This document shows positions 1 to 10,926 of a stretch of DNA of 64,000 nucleotides, piece after piece. Positions within the stretch are counted from its first letter, which is position 1. Every line of letters begins with the position of its first letter. Below the pieces are notes generated by a model. It did not search any database and was not told the origin of the DNA. It saw nothing but the letters and a program-made list of their open reading frames with translations. The translations under genes were made by a program, and so were the position numbers. The stretch comes from Acanthaster planci (taxonomy: Eukaryota; Echinodermata; Asteroidea; Valvatida; Acanthasteridae), in assembly GCF_001949145.1 (NCBI RefSeq), contig NW_019091453.1:872117-936116 (forward strand), read 5' to 3'.

Positions 1-1600
1 TTCGTGACTGCTTTCTGCCATGCTGACTACATGTACTATACACAGAGTCCTCGTCAAGTTCCTGTAAAAATTTTAAATGTTGCTAAGTGATTACAATATG
101 AGACTACTTGCTTACCGTCGTGAACGATCTACGTTTGTCTAGTACGCGTACTTGTACATGCACGAAATACATAGACACTGACTGCCCCGAACGCATGCGC
201 GGAAGAGCTGTAGGTGTGAAGATGTCACAGATAAGGCCGTGTCCCAAACGGGTTTCTAAAGGTATGGCTAGGTCTGTTGTCTGCGCATCTCCACACATTG
301 CCAATGGAGCAAAGACCTAGACCTACATGTACATGAAGCTCTGGACAACATAACTTATAGAATGTGGGCAGAGCTTGGAGTCCATTTTGCGCATGCGCAA
401 ATGTGTACCACAAGATAAACGAACGTAGATTGTTCACAAATCGCAACGGAAAGCGTGGAGTATAGCAAAATTTCCTGCAAAATATGTTGTCCACGGGCAT
501 ATTTAGTAAATCCAACACAGCATTTATGGAATTCAGGATACAAGGCACTTGTGAACAACATTTGAGCTACCTCTGCCAGATAAAAATGTGAGAAAAAAAA
601 GGTTGAAAAAATTTTGCTACAGTAGAACATTACATCCTGGATGTTAGTTGCAATGCAATGTAGACGATGTCCAACCTGGGCCAACTATCTTATTAATCAG
701 AATTATAATTTACAAATCCACTACCATGATAATGGCTGTGCATGTGGCAGCCAAATACTGAGTTCAGGTATTTTCTAATCTGATAATTTAGGTTATGCAG
801 ATTTTCGGAATAGGCTATACTTTTATATACTGTACTATAGGCCTATACTACTTCTTACTAAGTTTAACAGTAACTAGTAGGCTAGGCCAGGCTGGACGTT
901 GTCTTCATTTCATTACGACTCTGTAACGTACTAGTACGGTCAGGGAGTCCACTATACCCGTGTACGGTGTAGAACTGGAATGATTTTCACTAAAATGACC
1001 AATAACCAGGAGATAACATGAACTCGTAGTGCGAACAAGGTCTCATCATTTAATATTTATATGAAAATACATTACAAAGCATTACAAATAATAAATTAGG
1101 CCTAGTAACGTTAGCCTACATTAATTCATCAGCATTGCGCACACAATGCATGGTCAACCATCATGACATGTGCGAGCAGCTAGCAGGACCAACTAGCACA
1201 ATAAGCAGAACAAAGATCAACCACCGCCAACTCCCGAAAACCTACCTTGAACCATAAACATTAACAAAAACTTCCAGTCAATAATTCCCATGTAGTAAGA
1301 ATTGTCATCATCACTCACAGCTGAATAGGTTATCCGATATACTTCTTCAAATTACAGTAAAAACTTTATTTAAGACAATAACAATGGTTTTTCAAGCGAA
1401 CCGAAAATTACAGCCATTTTGACTTGGGATATCCCATTTAAACCTGGGTGAGCTCAGTTTTCAGGAAAATTTCTTATGAGAGTGAAATGGGACGATCTTC
1501 GTTAAACTTCGCAGTTTACAGCCTTAAAGTCCTTTTAAAGTAAAATAAGCTTTACAGATGTCAAAAAAGGTCATGTATACCAATCATTATGATATGCACT
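1..1600. other. Non-coding, no gene recognised
   Basis: Only short overlapping reading frames on both strands, without recognisable domains or splice-consistent continuation. The sequence is A+T-rich and carries scattered TACATGTA palindromes. I see nothing more specific here. Confidence 0.5.
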
Positions 1601-2093
1601 GATTTCTAATAGAAGATTCCACCTCTAAGTAACCCCATGCAGTCAATGTACGTGGCTCCGTATTCTTCGCAATTGTATACGCAGGCGCACAAATGGCCTT
1701 GGCGGCAAGAAGTGTGATAGTGGGCCATTGAAAATGTACGCTGGTACGATGATCATTTCCTCTCAGGTTTTCTGACTTTGTTCATTTTTTTCTTCAGAAA
1801 ATCCCATTAAATCGTTTTTGCTTTTAGTTTCTAATTTAAGAGGAATTTTTGGTGCTCAGTTAAAAGATTTTGAAATCGTAATTTTCCGGTGTGCACGTTC
1901 GAGATCGTCGTTTCTTAGTGTGGCCCCCTTCCATCATAAGTAGTATAAACTATATCGTTAGTGTTCTTGGAACCAACCTGTGTATTTTGTAAAAAAAAAA
2001 AAACGTAGGCCCACCAATGTTCGACTGTACGTACATGTAAGCCTACATAGCATGCTATTGAACTCGTCATAGCTGGGAGTACTACCGAAAGAA

Positions 2094-2201
2094 ATGGTAT
2101 CCAGTTGTTGTGTTTGGGGTTGTACAAGACAAAATGCAGATTCTAAAGAGAAAGAAATTTGGTTCTTCGGATTTCCCAGTGCTGAGAGCAGCAAATCATA
2201 A
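2094..2201 (+). pseudogene. THAP-type zinc-finger N-terminus, truncated
   Basis: An ATG at 2094 opens a 35-codon frame whose start (MVSSCCVWGCTRQNAD) has the Cys-x2-4-Cys beginning of a THAP domain. It is followed by a Phe-Gly-Phe-Pro segment like the FxFP motif of that family. A TAA at 2199-2201 stops the frame long before the expected Cys-x2-His half of the zinc site. THAP domains are sequence-specific DNA-binding modules in cellular factors and in P-element-like transposases. The position between inverted arms fits a decayed transposase first exon. No GT donor was convincing before the stop, so a broken copy is more likely than a functional exon. Confidence 0.5.
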
Positions 2202-2375
2202 TGGGTACAGTATTGGCACATGTAAACTGAACCATCAGGGAGGTACCGTGACGGTGAAGATCCGAGTGCGGGTTTTTACAAATGCACAGGTTGGCTCCAA
2301 GAACATTGACGACGTAATTTATACTACTTAGCATGGAAGGGGGCCATACTATAAGAAACGACGATCTTCATGCAA

Positions 2376-2541
2376 GATATGGGGCAGAGAGAAACCCCCC
2401 CCCCCGCCTTTTTGTCGCTCATTGTTTGATCGGAGTCTAGGGAATTCTTTACAGACTTTTAGGGGTGTGTTTTAGGTAACAATAGTCTAGAGTGTGTGTA
2501 GGGATTGGACATGTGGGGGGGTGACCCATCGGCCCCATATC
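2376..2541. mobile_element. Small TIR element nested in the inverted repeat
   Basis: The segment begins GATATGGGGC and ends with the exact reverse complement GCCCCATATC, a 10-bp terminal inverted repeat around 166 bp. The opposite arm of the surrounding inverted repeat lacks this segment at the matching point (near 1890-1900), so it looks like an insertion. The flanks TGCAA and GTGCAC may be a degenerate target duplication. It has no coding capacity. Confidence 0.5.
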
Positions 2542-2929
2542 GTGCACGGTATCCGTGCGCACATGAAAGATTGCGATTTAAGAGTCTGTTAAAAGAGCAC
2601 TAAAACTTCCACTTAAATTAGATAATAGTAGCAAAAACAACTTAATGGGATTTTCTGAAGACAAAAAATGAACAAAGTCAGAAACCTGAGAGAAAATGAT
2701 CATCGAAGTCGCACCCCTGTACATTTTCAATGGCCCGCTCAGCGTTTTTGTTGCCGCCTAGGTCATTTGTGCGCATGCGTGCACAATTGCACGGGGGCCG
2801 GGCATGGGCGTGAACGTACGTGTAATCCGAGCATACTGGATAAATGAGACCGTTAATGCTGCAGCTCTTACGATAGCATTCTTATTTTATTTCCCGTGCG
2901 TGTTTTCGGTACGGTTATCCCCGCGCCGT

Positions 2930-3055
2930 GGATTATCCACTCCGAGCGGAACAAAAGAGGGATTTTTTGTGCCCATCCCATAGGCGCACCATGCCTGAGG
3001 CGCGCAAGTATATACGGTACGGTTTGACGCGGAGCATTCTGAGTACCCGTCACAC
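2930..3055 (+). repeat. Dispersed repeat A, copy 1
   Basis: The sequence around the landmarks TGGATTATCCACTC, GAGCGGAACAAAAGAGGG and GTTTGACGCGGAGC recurs in reverse orientation at about 28270-28390. The internal parts are diverged, which suggests an old interspersed element. Its type is not identified. Confidence 0.6.
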
Positions 3056-3239
3056 AAAGGCGGACGCGCCACGATTTGCAGGCTCCCATTGGACGATCGC
3101 TGAAGCTGCGCGTTAACTTCCGGTTCCATGGTTCCATGTAGTGGTGATAAATGCATGTAAATCTATGTGCAGTGCATGTGCAGTGGTTTTAAACTTAAGT
3201 GACGTCACATTTACGAACCAGATTCCGGCAGAATGCTCT

Positions 3240-3300
3240 TTGTATGGAATTCCATATCTGCCGTCGCTCGTCGCCCGTCGCGCGTCGCCCGTCAAATGGG
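3240..3300 (-). repeat. CGACGG-rich degenerate repeat with ATATGGAATTCCATAT palindrome
   Basis: A TATGGAATTCCATATC palindrome is followed by degenerate CGTCGCCCGTCG units. The same combination occurs inverted at about 4440-4590, so this is one repeat family present twice within 1.4 kb. Confidence 0.6.
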
Positions 3301-4439
3301 TTGCATAGGACCTGCAAAAGCCGGGGTTTAACGAATGACAATGTGATGATTCCATTCACTTCTAAGGATCTTTTCCCAATAAGGCAAGTACAAATCCCAC
3401 CTGCAAAGCATATACTAGTCCCATAATTAATGCCAATAATGCTAGATTACCCTGCCCCTTGACAAGAAAATATCGCCTTTTCTGAGAATTCAACCAAGTG
3501 TTTTGGGAAAAAAAAACATTTTCAGCAAAAATGTTTTGGCCAACTTATCCACAGTCTAATTCTAATTTGCATACTGTAAAAATGTGCCGACTTGTTTTCA
3601 TCAAATTCTAGAAAGAAATCTGCCAACCGATACAGATATTCCACTTTGTCCTCTCAATTTCACCTTGAAATCCAGAAATACGAGACAGTGCTGTGGATAG
3701 CAAACTGTTTATTAAATGTATGTTAGGGGGCAATTACCACTTGGTTTAAGTTTCAGAAAATATGACGTGTTGTTTTTGTGGGTGTGTATGCCCTGGTGGA
3801 TAGACCAATGAGAACAGGTTTTCCAGCATATCAGCATTATTTATGCGGCTAACAAGTAACGTTACTGTTTAAAAGACTTCTGTGAGCCTACCTGCAACTC
3901 AAGTCATGTCTAATTTAGAGTAAACAGCAGATTTCATCATAGGTATACCCGCCCTCAAAATAATGTTGAATCAGTTCGTCTCTTATGAAAACTATTAAGG
4001 AATCAAACATTGTAAATAATTTATTATTTACATTCCGTTCTGTGGGGTATCGTGCAGGGACAGACAGAAATATCACAAAGGCTATAGACCTAAAGTCAGG
4101 CTGTTAACGAGTAAAGTTACGTCTAGAGTAACTAAGTTATCAAGAAAAACAATCTACCCAAATAAAAGTTTATTTTGTTAATTTATTTATGTAACAAAAA
4201 TGGTATTATTTCATATACGCGTCACTTTACCTATGTCAGTCTTTAAAAATGAAAGGATATTATTTCTTCTTTCAAGTGGAGTTCGGCGCAACTGCAAAAA
4301 AACGAATACATCTTCTAGTTCTACTGCTAAAATGAGAGTCAGGCATGGTGGATCGATCGAACAAGGACATGTACATGTGAAACGATCAAGGATCAAAGTT
4401 AAAAATACCACTGCGCAAGCGTGACAACAAACAAACACG

Positions 4440-4590
4440 GACGATGGGCAACGCACGACATACGACGGCGACGCACGACGGGCGACGGAAAATGGCATGT
4501 TTGAAACAGGTAAATGGCAGAATTGGGACACAACAAAAAGGCGACGGACGACGGGAGATGGGCGATGGCAGATATGGAATTCCATATCTT
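4440..4590 (+). repeat. CGACGG-rich degenerate repeat, second copy
   Basis: GACGGGCGACGG-like units lead into the perfect palindrome GATATGGAATTCCATATC near 4573-4590. This is the inverted counterpart of 3240-3300. It abuts the repeat-B copy at 4592. Confidence 0.6.
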
Positions 4591-4591
4591 T

Positions 4592-4690
4592 GCGTACACG
4601 CAGAACGCGTGCAAGAACCTGCAAGTAACCACCTGTCTTTTTCCCGCCATTTGGGGTGCACTTAAGCTCGGGGCGGATACTCTTGTCATG
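4592..4690 (-). repeat. Dispersed repeat B, copy 1
   Basis: On the minus strand this reads through GCCCCGAG, AAGTGCAC, GTTCTTGCACGCGTTCTGCG and TGTACGCAAAG. The same order of blocks recurs on the plus strand at about 28147-28252, so it is an interspersed repeat of about 100 bp. Confidence 0.65.
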
Positions 4691-5275
4691 CCCGTCATTC
4701 ATCCGTCCAACCATCCGCCATCCATCGTCATGCGGATTAGGTCTCAAAGTGCAAGTCGGTGGTACGACTAACACACTCGAACGCAGCTCAAAAGCAGCGA
4801 ACTCAGTGAAACGCGACGGAAGTACATGTACATGTATACGTGTCTATGGGAAATGGCTAGCCAGTGGCCTCTATGGGTGCACGTGTAATTTCCAGCCGCA
4901 GCCATGACTTTCGGACACTGGCTTCACACCTAGTCCAAACAACGGGGTCTATGTGCGACATCGTACGATGACGTGTCTAGCTTTCTTGTAGACTTGACTC
5001 AAGTCGGAATCTCTGTGATGTCTTCGTTTGTGCTTTGGATACATATCGAAGCCGCGCGTCGTCACTTGCTTCGGGGTATAGTCCACTAATTCAAGCCCCA
5101 TTGGAAACAGTGTAAAATCAGCACTGTTCAGGGCCCAATAACATGCACGCCAACATCCCTGAGGTTTCTGAAACACAAATGAAATTCTTGTCCGTTCACT
5201 AATCTTTCAATTTCTTGTGGGTTAACCAATTACATTTTTAATTATTCCGACAAAACAAAACCACCCCCAAAAAGT

Positions 5276-5402
5276 GATTTTTCCGAAGTCTGATTGGAGC
5301 CATTTTTCAAGTGGCAACCATCAACTTTCTCGGGCACTTAGGACCATTTTTCAACCATAGTTTTTAGCCATTCTGCTCTCATACGAAAGCTGAAAGACCC
5401 AA
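5276..5402 (+). repeat. Dispersed repeat C, copy 1
   Basis: About 127 bp from GATTTTTCCGAAGTCTGATT to AAAGACCC recur with few differences directly after the assembly gap at 10413-10540. Both are in the same orientation. There is no coding potential. Confidence 0.8.
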
Positions 5403-6560
5403 ATATTCTATATTAGAGGGTCCTGAGAGCCATGGAACTGGGGAATTGGAGAAATATGAGACTGAACCTTTGGCTGGACCCAGGGCTTCCAATTCTGAGC
5501 AATTTGGATGCAATCGGGTCCAAAAGTGTCACTATTTGAGCCATTTTGCAGAGGGATGCATTTTAAGAATGGCTACTTTCCCTGCAGGCAGTGTAATTTC
5601 CTTCATTTTCGGAGTGGTCTGCTTTGGCTGAGAATTTCTCAAAAATTCATTGGTCAACCCACTAAAAATTGAAAGGAAAATGAAAGAGGACATGTGGAAC
5701 ACCATTTTTCTGTGCAACATGAACACCTGTGAGAGTTGTGAGTATTTTTAAAATATTTTTGAAGTATGGGGATTTATCACTGCTGTCTACGGGAATTTAT
5801 TTTTAGGGGTGCACCCTATGAGACCCCACTGTGTTGTCTCCGTTTCTACCTCAATGCTCTCATTAACAAAATGCATGCAGACTGAGCTACAATCCTGGCT
5901 GAATCTCGTTGGGCACCGGCCCCCTCTCAGTGTTGGGTGTCGATGCGCGGCCTGCGCTCCAGCTCCAAATGACATTGGGATTGGTTGATCCATCACTGGC
6001 CAGACAGGTCTGCCCGAAAAATACAGCAGGAGAATGATGAAATAAACTCCAAAGAAATGAACAATCAAATACAAGAGGAAACTTCGCGGACTGTCCACAA
6101 ACCTAGACAGACCTCTCACCACTCCCCTTGTTTATTCAATATCACATTGCATATTCCTTTTTTTTTAATCGAGTGTTCGGTCTTTCAAATGTCAGTATTG
6201 TTTACTGATGGAAAGGTGTGCCCTTATTTACCCCCAATTCTTCCATCTACCCGTAATGTCGTTTCAGAGCAATGTCTGGGGTCGGGGTAGAATCTATGTC
6301 AAGATCGCTATCATCGAGCGAATAAACAGGCTGAGCTCACAGTTCATCCAGACTTTTCAAGTATTAAATAAACAGTGAATTCAACTCTGATTGGGTTGGG
6401 CTGGATAGTTAGTTACCTTTAAGTGCTTCAGTGCTGACACACGGTGCTGCTCCAACCACTCGTTGCGACACCGAAGTGTAGTCGACAGCTCGTTCAACTT
6501 TTGCTGGACCTCAAACCAACGACAGATTTCGGAGGAAAGAGCTACAAATATCTCATAAAG

Positions 6561-7040
6561 ATGAAGGGTTTACTCCTTATTGTAGCTGTCTTGTTCTTCA
6601 GCGGGCTTAGTCAGGCCTGTTGCCCGCCATACTGGTCCCAGTTCCAGGGCACGAGATGCTACCGCTACGTTGGACTCTCGATGACTTGGTTTCAAGCCCA
6701 CGAGTACTGCTACAACCTCAGACCAGGCAAGTCCTTCCTTGTGACCATCAACAAGGAGGAGGAGGCCGTCCATGTCCATAAGATCTTCGAGGAGAACGGA
6801 GCTCACAAGCACAGTTACTATTGGATCGGCCTCCGAGACTTCCACAAGAACCAGAGGAGGTTTGAATGGGACGACGGGACCCCCTTCACAGAGAGTAGCT
6901 ACAGCTTTTGGAACCCGGGCGAGCCAAACAACTACTCTGATTTGGACTGCGTCCAGGTGTACCGGTCCAACCGTCGCTGGTATGATTATAGCTGCACGGC
7001 CGTAAGGCGCCCCTTCATCTGCGAGATGAGAAGGGACTAA
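6561..7040 (+). CDS. Secreted C-type lectin, echinoidin-like, 159 aa
   Basis: A small secreted lectin with a single Ca2+-dependent carbohydrate-recognition domain. The chosen ATG at 6561 starts a signal peptide (residues 1-19, hydrophobic core LLLIVAVLFF, predicted cut before Cys20). An upstream in-frame ATG at 6444 would bury that signal, so it is less likely. The CTLD spans residues 21-156. Cys21-Cys33 are the extra pair of the long form, and Cys50-Cys154 and Cys130-Cys145 are the canonical pairs. WIGL is at 88-91, and Glu-Pro-Asn at 121-123 is the mannose-type sugar motif. The usual Trp-Asn-Asp is replaced by Trp-Tyr-Asp (140-142), so Ca2+ and sugar binding may be altered. Cys20 has no partner and could make an interchain disulfide (inference). 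No intron interrupts the frame. Such lectins serve in echinoderm coelomic-fluid immunity or in biomineral matrices; which applies here cannot be told. Confidence 0.93.
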   Translation: MKGLLLIVAVLFFSGLSQACCPPYWSQFQGTRCYRYVGLSMTWFQAHEYCYNLRPGKSFLVTINKEEEAVHVHKIFEENGAHKHSYYWIGLRDFHKNQRRFEWDDGTPFTESSYSFWNPGEPNNYSDLDCVQVYRSNRRWYDYSCTAVRRPFICEMRRD

Positions 7041-7703
7041 ATAATTCACCTACCCTGCACGTGCCTCACTCTCATCAATTCATTTTACCACGTTTGGACA
7101 TGATAATCCTTCTCCTCGCTAGTGTTACAACAGTTGATCCCAGGTAAACTGTACTTTGGTTATGAAGTATAATGATCGTCACGATGCCAGAATGGGAAGA
7201 ATCCCATGCAACAAGACAAGAAGACAACTGCTTCCACATCTCACCTTCAGTTGGATGTCTCGGTTCGCGTAACTATACAGTGATACTTGTACATGATTGT
7301 GATAGCATTACCGGAACACTCAGATGCATCATGAACACCACCTTCGAAAGCTTCCCGAAGTAAACTTTTTCTTTGCGATATTGGTTTTCAAAGGGTGTTA
7401 TGCTCCTCTCATCTTTTCGGATAGTATATACATGTACTCTAAATATAACAAACATTTAAAAAAAGAGTGGGAAATAATCATTTTAAACTGTTGATCTGCA
7501 TTACTCAATTCAAAGTGATTGACTATGTCTGTTGTGTTTTATCTCATCAGTAACATGCATTGAAATGATGACCTTGTACGATGTTAATAACTCTGATTTA
7601 AGTGGATTGTCAAATTCAGTTGTGTTCTCGTTGTACTGTTCTTTTTCCACCATATAATAGTTCGACTTTTTTCATCGATATAATGAACTGTCTCAAATAT
7701 TTG

Positions 7704-7709
7704 AATAAA
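7704..7709 (+). terminator. Candidate poly(A) signal of the lectin gene
   Basis: AATAAA in an A+T-rich stretch, 664 bp after the lectin stop codon. It is the first canonical hexamer I noticed downstream on this strand, so the 3' UTR would be about 0.7 kb. Confidence 0.4.
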
Positions 7710-9660
7710 CACAATTTAATTGTAGACAGCACCGGGAACTTCACGTCTTTCACATGTGGTATCTTTTCCCATTTTTGATCCGACGTTTATTCTCCGACTA
7801 GAAATAATAAGTAATTTCCAAGTGCACTTTTGCGAGTCAAAACAGTTTACAGCCTAGATTCGGTGTAGTTGCGATAGGGTGGTATAATTTTCTGTTTTTA
7901 AAGCAACTTTGGTAGTGTACTTGAAAAGCACTTCTGACTTGAATTTAAACATCTGAACGCATAGTTGGTAAAAAAACGCAATCGTTAGGTATTTTCTATG
8001 AGAAGTTATATAAGATTTTTATTGCCAAGGACAGATATAGCCCCAGCCTTTTCCTGTTCACAAAACCTAACCTATTACCTTTACAGAGTAATGTCAAGAA
8101 TCGGACCAGAACATATAACGTAAAGTAAATTTCAATGTTGCTTACTTTATTCATGTAATTCTAGCGCGCAATACGCAACGGCAATAAATTCTTGGAAAGG
8201 TGATATTAGTGCAAAGTTTATGTTTGTTTGGTGTGTTTTTGTTTTGCTGTGTTATGTTATTTTTAAAGTGATTTTGGAAAATGACTAGTTGAATAGCCGA
8301 AAATCAAAGTTACTGAATGGAGTAGTATCACATGTTTCCCACTAGAGTGAGTGCATGCATGCCACCAGACCGTGGGGATGGAGATCCTGGGGTGGGGATT
8401 TACTCCCCCCCCCCCACACACACACCCAAGTGTGTATTTGCCTGCAACTGGGGACCCCCTATTGTTCCTCTTTTGTTTGTACTTTAACTTGTTTAGAAGA
8501 CTACCCATATGTTTTGTACACAGTTGTCAATCGGGGACCCTCTGTCAATCGGGAACCTTATTGTCCTCTATTGTTCAGGGTCCCCAATTGAATGCAGAAG
8601 CAAACTCACATACACTTTTTGAGGGTGGGGAACCCCCCCCCCCAAGTTACTGACTGTGTACGCACCCGTAGCCTGCACCACCGACTTTGCACGGGGATTG
8701 CCAGCGTCACGATCTCACCTGAGATGGAGGCGTGCTGATGAGCTTTCTGAGATCACCTCCCTAAACACGTGACAAGAAATCTCCGCCTGTGCACCAGACG
8801 TCTATATAGCTAGGGGCAGGCCTTCTCTCACCCTCTTTCACCCACACCCCAGTTCATGAAAACTATATTCGCCTCTAGTGTGTAAAAATGGGAGAGTTCA
8901 CCTTTTAACGGGTTAAAGCCGGCCCGGAAAAAGGGAGTGCTTGACCAAGGTGACATTTGTGAGAACTGAAGTATCGTATAAAGAGCCTATGCGGATCCGA
9001 AAGAACATATAAAACATTGACCATAGATTTTAAAAACGGGAATAGGAAATGGTGTTATGAAGGAGAAGGAAAGAAAACTCATTCCGACTAATGTGTGGTG
9101 AAAGGCGTCGTTACTCCACACACCCTGACTTCGAATTACCGTGCAGTGCCGTGTTCATCAGCAGCCGGCCCTGTTCATACTTTTGCAGGCAGATATGCCG
9201 ACGTCCTCACGTTATCTTTGAAAGAGCGAACGTAACCTTTTAGGTTCTACAAACTCGTTAATTGTTCGGGGTCCAATACAAAAGATGATCTCGATGCAAC
9301 TCTGAAGAAAAGCAAACAAAGGCTAGGCTGGGAACGTAGACATTAATACCTATGTTTGTCATACATTGTCTCCCTTGACGCCCACGTTACACGATTGCCG
9401 GTTAGACTTTTGTGCACTGATACCGAAGCCAAAATGCTTACCTCTGAAGCTTTTACCTGATGCTATCGAAGGGAAGAGGACCAAGTCGACATTAGATATA
9501 TATGTGCACTTTCCATTCCCCCCCCATGATCTCTTCTTTTATAATGTATTTCTAAGTTCCCCTCTTTGAATTCTTTGTTTTCTTTGTTATTTAGTTTTAA
9601 CTTGACAAATGATGCAAAAGCCCGCTGTATAATCAGCAAACTTTCAGCTTTTCGAATTTG
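7710..9660. other. Intergenic, no gene recognised
   Basis: It contains short homopolymer runs (C tracts near 8405 and 8633) and short repeated phrases around 8535-8590 (GGGACCC, CAATCGGG). I see no supported coding exon, RNA gene or named element. Confidence 0.5.
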
Positions 9661-9667
9661 GTATTGG

Positions 9668-9900
9668 GTAATTCCAGTAATTAGGGGACTTTTTGTGTCC
9701 CTTTCACATCTGACATATGATTTTGTAAGTTCAGAACACATTTCATATTTCCAAAAATGATGACTGAATGCAAATTATCTGCCAAACAAATAGGAATAGT
9801 TTGAAATTAATTCCGGTGATATTCCATGTCACACAACAAAGGTCAGATGTAACAGGGACACAAAAAGTCACACTTTCGGACCCCTAATTTCTGTAATTAC
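9668..9900. mobile_element. MITE-like element with ~55-bp terminal inverted repeats
   Basis: The left end (GTAATTCCAGTAATTAGGGG) and the reverse complement of the right end (GTAATTACAGAAATTAGGGG) match, and both continue into TTTTTGTGTCCC and CATCTGAC blocks. That gives imperfect terminal inverted repeats of roughly 50-60 bp around a non-coding core, 233 bp in all. A related segment lies inverted at about 38177-38370. Length, structure and lack of coding fit a non-autonomous DNA transposon. The superfamily is not assigned because no clear target duplication is seen. Confidence 0.7.
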
Positions 9901-9959
9901 ATTCTTTTTAAAACACAAGTTCAGCAACAAGAGGTAAGAAAAGGTCGATACATTTTTTT

Positions 9960-10110
9960 TCTTGTCCTGTCCTTTTCCTTCCCTTTTCCTTCCCTTCCCT
10001 TCCCTTCCCTTCCTTTTCCTTCCCTTTTCCTTCCCTTTTCCTTTCCCTTTCCTTCCCTTTCCCTTCCCTTCCCTTACCCTTCCCTTTTCCTTCCCTTTTC
10101 CTTCCCTTCC
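9960..10110 (+). repeat. CCCTTTTCCTT pyrimidine microsatellite at gap edge
   Basis: Uninterrupted C/T-only imperfect repeats of CCTTCCCTTTT-type units run to the edge of the N block. The repeat very likely continues into the gap and probably caused it. Reading frames across it are artefacts. Confidence 0.95.
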
Positions 10111-10412
10111 NNNNNNNNNNNNNNNNNNNNNNNNNNNNNNNNNNNNNNNNNNNNNNNNNNNNNNNNNNNNNNNNNNNNNNNNNNNNNNNNNNNNNNNNNN
10201 NNNNNNNNNNNNNNNNNNNNNNNNNNNNNNNNNNNNNNNNNNNNNNNNNNNNNNNNNNNNNNNNNNNNNNNNNNNNNNNNNNNNNNNNNNNNNNNNNNNN
10301 NNNNNNNNNNNNNNNNNNNNNNNNNNNNNNNNNNNNNNNNNNNNNNNNNNNNNNNNNNNNNNNNNNNNNNNNNNNNNNNNNNNNNNNNNNNNNNNNNNNN
10401 NNNNNNNNNNNN
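10111..10412. other. Assembly gap (302 N)
   Basis: 302 consecutive N between the pyrimidine microsatellite and a dispersed repeat. The true length is unknown. Confidence 0.99.
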
Positions 10413-10540
10413 GATTTTTCCGAAGTCTGATTGGAGCCGTTTTTCAAGTGGCAACCCTCAACTTTCGGGGGCACTTAGGACCATTTTTCAACCCTAGTTG
10501 TTAGCCATTCTGCTCTCATATGAAAGCTCAAAGACCCAGG
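10413..10540 (+). repeat. Dispersed repeat C, copy 2
   Basis: Begins at the first base after the gap and matches 5276-5402 in the same orientation with scattered substitutions. The start of this copy may lie in the gap. Confidence 0.8.
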
Positions 10541-10926
10541 GAGTTGATCCTGGCAACGATTTACACAATCTCACCATTTTGGGGGCCAAACAATCTGCTT
10601 TTTCAAAAGATACTGCGGGGGGCACTTTTAATGCTAATGAGCTGGTCAAAAATTCTCACTTGAATTAGTGGTCTGCACCCTTTACATGTACGGTACGTGT
10701 ACGCGTAGTAAATATTGCTAGACTGGTACCTAGTCTTGTATCCTGTTCAAAACATCAATAGTGTACAAAGCGTGTAGAATTTAGAACTCCATGCGATATA
10801 TGCATCGGTAGTACTGAGCTATCGCCAGTCAACACGTGCAATTCTTGGTAGGCCCTACATGTTCTTCATAAAAACATCATTTTCTTAGACTAACCTTTAG
10901 CACAGTATGCTGTAAAGTGAACAGAA

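Larger units (their letters stand above)
1660..2790. repeat. Long imperfect inverted repeat flanking a broken THAP-like start
   Basis: The left arm (about 1660-1995) is the imperfect reverse complement of the right arm (about 2278-2790). Matching landmarks include GGCCATTGAAAATGTAC near 1723 and its complement near 2730, TCTGACTTTGTTCATTTTTT near 1769 with its complement near 2667, and GAAACGACGATC near 2356 with its complement near 1903. The arms enclose about 280 bp holding the THAP-like fragment. The right arm is longer because a smaller element (2376-2541) sits in it. This may be a foldback-type element or two inverted copies of one repeat. Confidence 0.75.

Noticed and set aside
6570-7049. 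159-codon minus-strand frame over the lectin
   Set aside because: It mirrors the lectin exon; the plus frame has the signal peptide and full CTLD motifs.
9908-10504. Long open frames on both strands across the N block
   Set aside because: They consist of microsatellite and unknown bases and have no real coding content.
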